Assembly: GCA_937944445.1 (NCBI GenBank)
Contig: CALDYP010000013.1
Coordinates: 1-51,751, forward strand
Source of the DNA: an uncultured Anaerolineae bacterium
Lineage (GTDB): Bacteria; Chloroflexota; Anaerolineae; Aggregatilineales; Phototrophicaceae
Length of the DNA: 51,751 bases
Reading direction: 5' to 3'
The position numbers were made by a program, and so were the translations under genes. The notes under the pieces are model-generated. The model worked only from the letters and a program-made list of their open reading frames with translations. It had not been told where the DNA came from and searched no databases. Shown one piece after another: positions 1-5,890 of the stretch (position 1 is its first letter; every line of letters begins with the position of its first letter).

Positions 1-231
1 CCGGATGGCGAAGTCGTCGTCCACGTGGAGCGCCCCTTCAACCCTGACACCGACTGGACGCCCGAAGAGTGGGCACAGATCGAGGCGCTCATCCAGCCAG
101 ACCCTAAACCCGGCGCGGAAGTCGTGGCCATGATCGAATCAGGTGAGTTGGACCTAAGCGCGTGGGATGAACTGAACATCGACGATCCGGATGAGTGGCT
201 GGCTCAGCAGCGCGCCAAAAGGCGTAGATGA
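1..231 (+). CDS. Putative antitoxin of a PIN toxin module (5' end outside window)
   Basis: The reading frame is open from base 1 and stops with TGA at 229-231, so only the last 76 codons are present. The product is small, acidic and tryptophan-rich. It shares with the complete neighbour at 617-904 the pattern GAEV..MI.SG..D.S.W, followed by an acidic stretch with DxxxW and a basic tail. The ATG of the PIN toxin at 228 overlaps its stop (ATGA), the coupling usual for antitoxin-toxin pairs. It is inferred to bind and neutralise the downstream toxin and to repress the operon. No DNA-binding fold is visible in the part present, and the missing N-terminus may resemble the first 25 residues of the second copy. 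I do not recognise a named family. Confidence 0.6.
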   Translation, partial: PDGEVVVHVERPFNPDTDWTPEEWAQIEALIQPDPKPGAEVVAMIESGELDLSAWDELNIDDPDEWLAQQRAKRRR

Positions 232-605
232 TGATCTTCATCGACACGAACATCTTGATTGACATCAGCCGTCGCTACCCGCCATCCATCGCATGGTATC
301 GTCAGCAGTCCCGATTGTTCATCACGACAGTTACCGCGTTGGAGTTGATTGAAGGCACGACCAACAAGGCCACCCTCGCCGCCGCGATCAACCTGCTGCG
401 TCAATTCGAACTCGTGTACTTGACAGCCGTTGATCAAGAGTGGGCGCTCCAGATGCAGCGGCGTTTCTGCCTCAGCCACAACGTCGAATTGACGGACTGC
501 CTCATCGCAGCGGCCTGCGCCCGCACGCGCGCCCCGCTCTACACGCGCAACCTCAAACACATGCGACCCCTGCTAGGCGATCTAGCCGTCAGCCCATATT
601 TGTAG
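228..605 (+). CDS. PIN-domain toxin (VapC-like ribonuclease)
   Basis: A 125-residue single PIN domain, the usual VapC length. It opens with the FIDTNILID motif, whose Asp is the first metal ligand. A TALELIEG segment supplies the conserved Glu, and an ELTDCLIAA segment supplies the third acidic residue. The C-terminus carries the RAPLYTRNLKHM motif common in PIN toxins. The family cleaves RNA with Mg2+ and is silenced by a cognate antitoxin. The gene overlaps the preceding antitoxin by 4 bases. Its last third is almost identical in DNA to the second toxin at 907-1281, while the N-terminal halves differ clearly. Confidence 0.85.
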   Translation: MMIFIDTNILIDISRRYPPSIAWYRQQSRLFITTVTALELIEGTTNKATLAAAINLLRQFELVYLTAVDQEWALQMQRRFCLSHNVELTDCLIAAACARTRAPLYTRNLKHMRPLLGDLAVSPYL

Positions 606-616
606 GAGACGTCATC

Positions 617-904
617 ATGACCCCACCCACCATCACCAAAACCGTGACCGTCCGCAGCGGCAAAGCCGAGCTTGACCTGCCCGACTTCCCGGATGGCGAA
701 GTCGTCGTCCACGTGGAGGCCGCTCATGCGCCCGACCGCAGCAGCGTCAGCGCGTGGATGCGGCAAGCACAGGCCAAATCAGGCGCAGAAGTCCTCCACA
801 TGATCGATTCTGGCGTCATTGACACCTCTTGCTGGCAGCAGATCGAGGAGGACTCAGCTTCGTGGGTGGAACGGCTGCGGCGCAGCCCACGAACGGCAGA
901 TTAA
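617..904 (+). CDS. Putative antitoxin, second module
   Basis: A 95-residue acidic protein. The ATG at 617 is chosen because AGGAG lies at 604-608, eight bases upstream and overlapping the stop of the first toxin. A longer frame reading up into that toxin has no support. The N-terminus TKTVTVRSGKAEL could form a short strand for dimerisation or DNA contact. The C-terminal half repeats the GAEV..MI.SG pattern and tryptophans of the first antitoxin and would be the toxin-binding part. Bases 689-718 are identical to bases 1-30, showing that the two antitoxins arose by duplication. The second toxin starts two bases after its stop. Confidence 0.65.
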   Translation: MTPPTITKTVTVRSGKAELDLPDFPDGEVVVHVEAAHAPDRSSVSAWMRQAQAKSGAEVLHMIDSGVIDTSCWQQIEEDSASWVERLRRSPRTAD

Positions 905-906
905 AC

Positions 907-1281
907 GTGACGGCGTTTGTCGATACGTCTGTTTTGATCGACGTCTTGCGCGGCCATGTCGCAGCCCGCGAATGGTACAAAGATCAAAACGATCTGAGCG
1001 TGAGCGTCTTCGTCTGGTTTGAGCTGCTACACGGCACACAAAATCAACGCGACCAACAAAGCTGCATTACGTTCCTGCTTCAGTTCAACCTAGAGATGCC
1101 GCAAGTGGCCGACGTCCACTGGGCGATGGAACAGTTGATCCGCTTCAGGCTGTCGCACAACGTTAGCTCTGCGGACTGCCTCATCGCGGCGGCCTGCGCC
1201 CGCACGCGCGCCCCGCTCTACACGCGCAACCTCAAACACATGCGACCCCTGCTGGGCGATCTAGCTGTTAACCCCTACTGA
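907..1281 (+). CDS. PIN-domain toxin (VapC-like ribonuclease), second module
   Basis: A 124-residue PIN protein read from GTG at 907, directly before TAFVDTSVLIDVLRG. The longer upstream frame overlaps the antitoxin and has no ribosome site. Catalytic acids appear in FVDTSVLID, WFELLHGT and SADCLIAA. The C-terminal RAPLYTRNLKHM segment is encoded by nearly the same DNA as in the first toxin: 493-588 against 1172-1267, with three differences over 96 bases. The rest is only moderately similar, suggesting recombination between copies rather than simple recent duplication. The pair should form an independent toxin-antitoxin module with 617-904. Confidence 0.82.
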   Translation: MTAFVDTSVLIDVLRGHVAAREWYKDQNDLSVSVFVWFELLHGTQNQRDQQSCITFLLQFNLEMPQVADVHWAMEQLIRFRLSHNVSSADCLIAAACARTRAPLYTRNLKHMRPLLGDLAVNPY

Positions 1282-1287
1282 AAGCAA

Positions 1288-1313
1288 AACGCCCCTCACA
1301 CTCGAGGGGCGTT
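1288..1313. terminator. Bidirectional intrinsic terminator between convergent genes
   Basis: Perfect 9-bp stem (AACGCCCCT / AGGGGCGTT) with an 8-base loop, between the PIN toxin stop at 1281 and the glyA-gcvT stop at 1322. On the minus strand it is followed by TTTTGCTTT, so it should end the fusion-gene transcript. On the plus strand the tail is weaker. Confidence 0.75.
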
Positions 1314-1321
1314 CCAGCGCG

Positions 1322-4300
1322 TCAGGCTTTGCGCTCTGGGAAGCGGCTGATGATGCAGGCCGCTTCTGGCTCAGGCTTGGCGCGGCCCGCAGCGGACCCG
1401 CTGAACACGCCGATCTGACTGCCGACCTTGCGGCTGCCGTCCTTGAGCAGCGCCTGCCCAAGCTGATAGCCCTCAGAGTCGATGCTGCAGCTCGTCACCA
1501 CGCCGATCTCGCTGCCCTTCGCGTCTACCACGCGGTCGCCTTGATGGGCCGGGCGCGAGGGCTTCTTGCTCATGCGGAAGCGCACAATCTCGCGGCTGCG
1601 CTGCGCTTCGCGCTGTTGCAGCGCGCGCTTGCCGACGAAGAACGGCTTGTTGAGCTTGACATAGCTGCCCATGCCCGCTTCAAACGGCGTAAGGCCCAGT
1701 TCCCCGCCCAGCTCGTGGCCGTAGAGCGGCAGCCCCGCTTCGATGCGCAGGCTGTCGCGGCTGGCGAGGCCGCAGGGCGTCGCGCTGTGCTCGATCAAGC
1801 GTTGGAAGAGCGCCGCCGCCTCGTCAGGATGTGGGAAGAGTTCATAGGCCACGCGCTCGCCGGTGTAGCCGGTGCGGCTGACGATCAGATCGAAGCCGCC
1901 CAGCGTGGCGCGCGTGATCCCCGCCCACGGCAGCGCCTGCACCCGCGCGAGGTCGTCCGCCGCGCCGCCCAACGCCAGCAGCACCTGCAAGCTGTGCGGG
2001 CCTTGCAGCGCCACGTCCACCCGACGATCTGCCCCGCTGGACTCCGCGCGCAGGTCGCGCAGGGTGAAGTCTGTCCACGGCAGCCGCCGCCCCGGGTAGG
2101 CGCGGTCGATCAGCGCGCGGCCCGCTCTGACTGCGTTCAGCCACGCCCAGTTCTTGTCGTTGTTGCTCGCGTTGACCACGATGAAGAACTCATCGACGCC
2201 CAACCGGTAGATCAGCAGGTCGTCCAGCGGCTGGCCGTCCACGTCCAGCAGGAAGGTGTAGTGCGACGCCCCCACCTTGAGCTTGAGCACGTCGTTGGTC
2301 GTCACCGCGTGCAGGAACTCGGCGGCGTGTGGCCCTTGCGCGTGGAACACGCCCATGTGGGTGACGTCGAACACTCCCGCGCGCTGGCGCACGGCCAGAT
2401 GTTCGCTGGTCACGCTGTCATACCACAGCGGCATCTCATAGCCGGCGAACGGGGCCATCTTCGCGCCGAGTGCGCGGTGCAGCTCGGTGAGCGGGGTCGT
2501 GAGCAGCGGCGCATCCGTCGGCGCGTCCCACGTAAACGCGGGCAGCGGGATGTCCTGATGCTCGCTGAAGTGCTCGCCATTGCAGCCGATGAAGTAGGTC
2601 TTGGGGGCGATGACCGCTGTCTCGTCCAGCTTGCGGGCGATGGTGCTGCCGCCGTCGGCCACGTCGACCGGGCCGGGCAGCGTCACGCTCACATCGTGCA
2701 GGTCAGCCAGCGCGTAGCCGTCCGAGAGGGCGCGCAGCCACGCCCCGACCCGCGCCGTGTTCTCGCTGACGTGCAGCTTGAAGTGGTTGGCTGCCACGCG
2801 CTCGACTGTGCCGGTGGCCATGATGCGACCGTCTGGCTCCAGCAGGCGGGTGGGCTGTTCCGCGCCGTCGGTCAGGCTGCGCACGTCACTGGTGAGCGCG
2901 ACGTGCAGGAACTCCAGCGCTTTGTCGCCGCGCACGTCGAACGTGTACCAGCCGCTGGGGTAGTCGTCGCTGATGTCACAGAAGTGCGGGTAGCGATCCT
3001 CTGCGGCGTCGGTGTCCACCCCCAGCCGCCCCACGAGGTGGCGCACGGCCACCGTCGCCTTTTGCAGCACGTCAAACGGTATCTTGGCGCGGAACTCTTT
3101 CTTGCCTGCGGCGTTCGTCGTGTAAGGGATCGTCTGCGTCAGCACGTCGGCGATGATGTCGGCCAGCTCGTCGATGTGCGCTTCCGCGCAGCCGCGCTGC
3201 GTAATCCACGGCAGGCCGAGGCGAATGCCAGACGGGCGCAGCGCGCTCGTGTCGCCGGGGATAGTCTGAAAGTTGCAGACGACGCCCACCAAGTCCAGCA
3301 GTTTGGCCGCAGGCACGCCGCCGAGCGCTGTGCCGTCTGGCCCCTTGATGCTGCGTACGTCGACCACGCACATATGGCTGTCCGTGCCTTTGTAGACGAC
3401 GCGCAGGCCGCGCGCTTGCAGGCGCTGCGCAAGGCGGCGGGCGTTGGCCACGGTCTGATGCTGCAGCGTGCGGAACTGTTCTGTTGTGGCCAAGCGCAGC
3501 GCCACCGCCAACCCGGCGATCTGGTTCATGTGTGGGCCGCCCTGCTCGCCGGGGAACACGCCCTTGTCGAGCTTGGCGCTCAGGTCGGCGCGATGGGTGA
3601 GGATGATCGCGCCGCGCGGCCCTTGCAGCGTCTTGTGGGTGGTGAAGGTCACGATGTCGGCGATGCCCACCGGGCTAGGGTAAGCCCCGGCTGCGATCAG
3701 CCCGGCAAAGTGCGCCACGTCCGCCAGCAGGTAAGCGCCCACCGCGTCGGCGATCTCGCGGTACTTGTGCCAATCGGGCGCGAGCGGGAAGCTGCTGTAG
3801 CCGCCGATGACGATCTTCGGCTGGTGCTCTAGCGCCAGCTTCATCATCGCATCGTAGTCAAGGTTCTCAGTCTCAGGGTCGATGCCATAGGTGACGACGT
3901 TGAAAAACTTGCCGGTGCGGTTGGCGGGCGCGCCGTGGCTGAGGTGGCCGCCCCACGCGAGGTTCATGCTCATGATCGTGTCGCCGGGCTTGAGCAGCGC
4001 CGTGTACACCGCGCTGTTGGCGGGCGCGCCGGAAAGCGGCTGCACGTTCACGAACAGTTGATCCGCGCTCACACGCTCGTTGGCGAACAGCTCTGCCGCG
4101 CGGCGGCGCGTGAGCGATTCCAGCACATTGGCGTACTCTGTGCCTTCATAATAGCGGTTGTCGCCCAAGCGCCGATACTCTGGCAGGCGCTGATGATAGT
4201 CCAGCAGCGCCTGCTGGCTCATCGTGCGCGTGGCCTCCAGCGGGTAGCCCTCAGCGTAGATGTTCATAAACGGCGAGCCAACCGCTTCCTGCACAGCCTG

Positions 4301-4429
4301 CGGGATGGTGCTCTCGGACGGGATCATGATGAGCTTGCGCTGCTGGCGCGCGGTCTCATGACGGATCAACTCGGCGATGTCGGGGTCAAGCTCGGTCAGA
4401 TCGCCGCGGAAAAGGTAGTCTGTCGGCAT
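1322..4429 (-). CDS. glyA-gcvT: Fusion: serine hydroxymethyltransferase / partial GcvT-like segment / aminomethyltransferase GcvT
   Basis: A 1035-residue protein, about the sum of SHMT (about 420) and GcvT (about 370) plus extra sequence. Start ATG at 4429 is preceded by AGGA seven bases away; an upstream in-frame ATG at 4495 has no ribosome site and precedes the -10 box. Residues 1 to about 445 are SHMT: YAEGYP, LLADVAHFAG, the PLP-lysine motif TTHKTLQGPRG (Lys266) and SGIRLGLPW with the substrate Arg. Residues about 490-600 are a degenerate GcvT-like segment. From about 643 a full GcvT follows, with PFAGYEMPLWYDS, TGYTGE and LRIEAGLPLYGHEL. SHMT makes 5,10-methylene-THF from serine; GcvT makes it from the glycine-cleavage aminomethyl group. 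No gcvP or gcvH lies in the window. Confidence 0.9.
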   Translation of the reverse strand: MPTDYLFRGDLTELDPDIAELIRHETARQQRKLIMIPSESTIPQAVQEAVGSPFMNIYAEGYPLEATRTMSQQALLDYHQRLPEYRRLGDNRYYEGTEYANVLESLTRRRAAELFANERVSADQLFVNVQPLSGAPANSAVYTALLKPGDTIMSMNLAWGGHLSHGAPANRTGKFFNVVTYGIDPETENLDYDAMMKLALEHQPKIVIGGYSSFPLAPDWHKYREIADAVGAYLLADVAHFAGLIAAGAYPSPVGIADIVTFTTHKTLQGPRGAIILTHRADLSAKLDKGVFPGEQGGPHMNQIAGLAVALRLATTEQFRTLQHQTVANARRLAQRLQARGLRVVYKGTDSHMCVVDVRSIKGPDGTALGGVPAAKLLDLVGVVCNFQTIPGDTSALRPSGIRLGLPWITQRGCAEAHIDELADIIADVLTQTIPYTTNAAGKKEFRAKIPFDVLQKATVAVRHLVGRLGVDTDAAEDRYPHFCDISDDYPSGWYTFDVRGDKALEFLHVALTSDVRSLTDGAEQPTRLLEPDGRIMATGTVERVAANHFKLHVSENTARVGAWLRALSDGYALADLHDVSVTLPGPVDVADGGSTIARKLDETAVIAPKTYFIGCNGEHFSEHQDIPLPAFTWDAPTDAPLLTTPLTELHRALGAKMAPFAGYEMPLWYDSVTSEHLAVRQRAGVFDVTHMGVFHAQGPHAAEFLHAVTTNDVLKLKVGASHYTFLLDVDGQPLDDLLIYRLGVDEFFIVVNASNNDKNWAWLNAVRAGRALIDRAYPGRRLPWTDFTLRDLRAESSGADRRVDVALQGPHSLQVLLALGGAADDLARVQALPWAGITRATLGGFDLIVSRTGYTGERVAYELFPHPDEAAALFQRLIEHSATPCGLASRDSLRIEAGLPLYGHELGGELGLTPFEAGMGSYVKLNKPFFVGKRALQQREAQRSREIVRFRMSKKPSRPAHQGDRVVDAKGSEIGVVTSCSIDSEGYQLGQALLKDGSRKVGSQIGVFSGSAAGRAKPEPEAACIISRFPERKA

Positions 4430-4464
4430 GCACGTATCCTGATAAACACGGTGTGAACAGCTTG

Positions 4465-4470
4465 ATTGTA
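4465..4470 (-). promoter_or_regulatory. Probable -10 box of glyA-gcvT
   Basis: TACAAT on the minus strand about 35 bases upstream of the chosen start at 4429. No good -35 box is visible at 17 bases. It supports the downstream start, because the longer ATG at 4495 would lie upstream of it. Confidence 0.45.
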
Positions 4471-4568
4471 ACACAACCACAGGCGCATCAGCCACGCCCG
4501 CCCCATCAGCCGAAGCCCCCTCATGCAGTTTGAAAATTAGATACGTAGTAGAGCGGAGCCGCGCCCAC

Positions 4569-4687
4569 GGTGGCAGCCCCTACAGATGCGGCATCGTAGG
4601 GGCAGGGCCTGCCCTGTCTGTTTTTCTGTTCCCACGGGTACGGCACGCCCCCTTCTCCTGCGGGAGAAGGGGGATGGGGGATGAGGC
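4569..4687. repeat. Intergenic palindromic repeats between glyA-gcvT and a SpoIIAA-like gene
   Basis: The gene-free stretch 4496-4734 holds no credible coding frame. It carries an inverted GTAGGGGC-type unit near 4569-4583, a GTAGGGGCAGGGCCTGCC unit at 4596-4617, and at about 4647-4687 a palindrome CCCCTTCTCC..GGAGAAGGGG followed by GGGGGATGAGGC. The last is the reverse complement of the repeat seen at 23182, 47484 and 48216. Confidence 0.75.
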
Positions 4688-4734
4688 CTCGCGGACGCGA
4701 CAGGCCGCGTCCCTACTCGACGTGTGCCGCCGAA

Positions 4735-5184
4735 CTAGAGCAGCTCACGCAGCCACGCCAGCGCTTGTTGACGGTCGAACCACACTCGCAGCGTGCGCAC
4801 GCGGGTAGGCCCTCCAGCTTGCGAGATCTCAAACAGCGCCGTGGCTGCGTCTCGGCGCATCACAAACGCGGATCGCCCGCTCACATCAGGCCGCAGCCTC
4901 ACGAACTCGTCGATGCGCCGCCGCATGTAGGGCGTCAACATCGCCCCTGACGTCTTAAAGTCGTACATCACCAACCACGGCTGCGGTGGCTCCCAAGCGT
5001 TTAAGCGCGCTTCCAGCCAACGGCTCAAACAGTCCACAGCTGGCCGCTCAATCGTCGCAATGCGCACCGCCAGAATGGCCCCTTCATCCAATAGTTGAAG
5101 CCAGATGCCGCGGGTCAACTCCCACTCTTGCGGTTCAGATTCGCTCATCCACACTGCCTGACTCACCCTGCTCATTGGTTTCAT
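4735..5184 (-). CDS. SpoIIAA-like (STAS-type) hypothetical protein
   Basis: A 149-residue soluble protein of unknown function. A segment with WLVMYDFKTSG, then a helix, then SAFVMRR, and a terminal RVWFDRQQALAWL resemble the strand-helix layout of SpoIIAA-like/SEC14-type small domains. The same layout recurs in the protein at 47595-48065 (LFDERPSG, RVAFLFPDR, RLFDPSKEDQAIAWL), so I infer two distant paralogues. Such domains often bind partners or lipids and have no enzyme residues. The start is uncertain: 5184 has only a weak ribosome site, and an internal ATG at 5148 (MSESEP) is possible. It is divergent from the SCO1-like gene with 46 bases between. Confidence 0.55.
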   Translation of the reverse strand: MKPMSRVSQAVWMSESEPQEWELTRGIWLQLLDEGAILAVRIATIERPAVDCLSRWLEARLNAWEPPQPWLVMYDFKTSGAMLTPYMRRRIDEFVRLRPDVSGRSAFVMRRDAATALFEISQAGGPTRVRTLRVWFDRQQALAWLRELL

Positions 5185-5230
5185 TTTATCTTAAAATACA
5201 CTCGATAACACCCAGATTAATCAGAGTGCT

Positions 5231-5890
5231 ATGCCAGCCAAATCATCCTCTAACGTTCTTTTGTTCGCTGTGGTGGCCGTATTGATCGTGGCGATTGCCG
5301 CTGTGGCGGGCTTCATCCTCTTGCGCGAGCTGAACGCCCCGCCGCCGCCCACGCCCTTCCTCGCCGCCAGCGATGTCGTCGTCATCGACCCGCCCCAGCC
5401 CACCGACGATTGGACGCTGACCGACAGCAGCGGCCAGCCCTTCAGCGCGGCCCAGCTCAACGGCAAGCCCAGCGTGTTGTTCTTCGGCTTTGCCAACTGC
5501 CCAGATATTTGCCCGCTGACGCTGCGCGAGTTCCAGCGCGTGCGCCGCGCCCTCGGCGACGACGCCGACCGCGTGAACTTCGTGTTCATCAGCGTCGATG
5601 GCAACCGCGACACGCCGGAGTTCCTGCGCTTTCGCTTAGAGCAGCTCGGCGTGACCGAGGACATCATCGCTCTCACCGGTGACCCTGACCTCGTGCGCCA
5701 GATCGGGCGGCCCTTCTCCGTCGATTTTGTCTACAGCGCGCCCAACGAAAGCGGCTTTTACCTCGTTGACCACACCGCCAGCTACTTCGTGCTGGATTCG
5801 CAGCGGCGGTGGGTGCAGCGCTTCGCCTTCGGCACAGACCGCGTGACGATCCTTGAAGCGCTGCAAGCCATGCTGGCGACAGGGGCCTAG
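5231..5890 (+). CDS. SCO1/SenC family copper chaperone, membrane-anchored
   Basis: A 219-residue protein with one N-terminal membrane anchor (residues about 9-31), a proline-rich linker and a thioredoxin-like SCO domain. The copper site is visible: CPDICP (Cys90, Cys94) and His181 in DHTASYF. SCO proteins deliver copper to the CuA site of cytochrome c oxidase, or act as thiol reductants, outside the membrane. No oxidase genes are in the window. Its TAG stop (5888-5890) and the stop of the convergent MurF-Alr gene share the palindrome CTAG. A weak TAAAAT -10-like box lies at 5192-5197. Confidence 0.9.
   Translation: MPAKSSSNVLLFAVVAVLIVAIAAVAGFILLRELNAPPPPTPFLAASDVVVIDPPQPTDDWTLTDSSGQPFSAAQLNGKPSVLFFGFANCPDICPLTLREFQRVRRALGDDADRVNFVFISVDGNRDTPEFLRFRLEQLGVTEDIIALTGDPDLVRQIGRPFSVDFVYSAPNESGFYLVDHTASYFVLDSQRRWVQRFAFGTDRVTILEALQAMLATGA

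Noticed and set aside
1541-3832. 763-codon open frame antisense to the glyA-gcvT fusion
   Set aside because: Its product is Arg/Val/Gln/Ala-rich with no recognisable domain, and the opposite strand encodes clear SHMT and GcvT motifs throughout. It is a shadow of high-GC codon bias.
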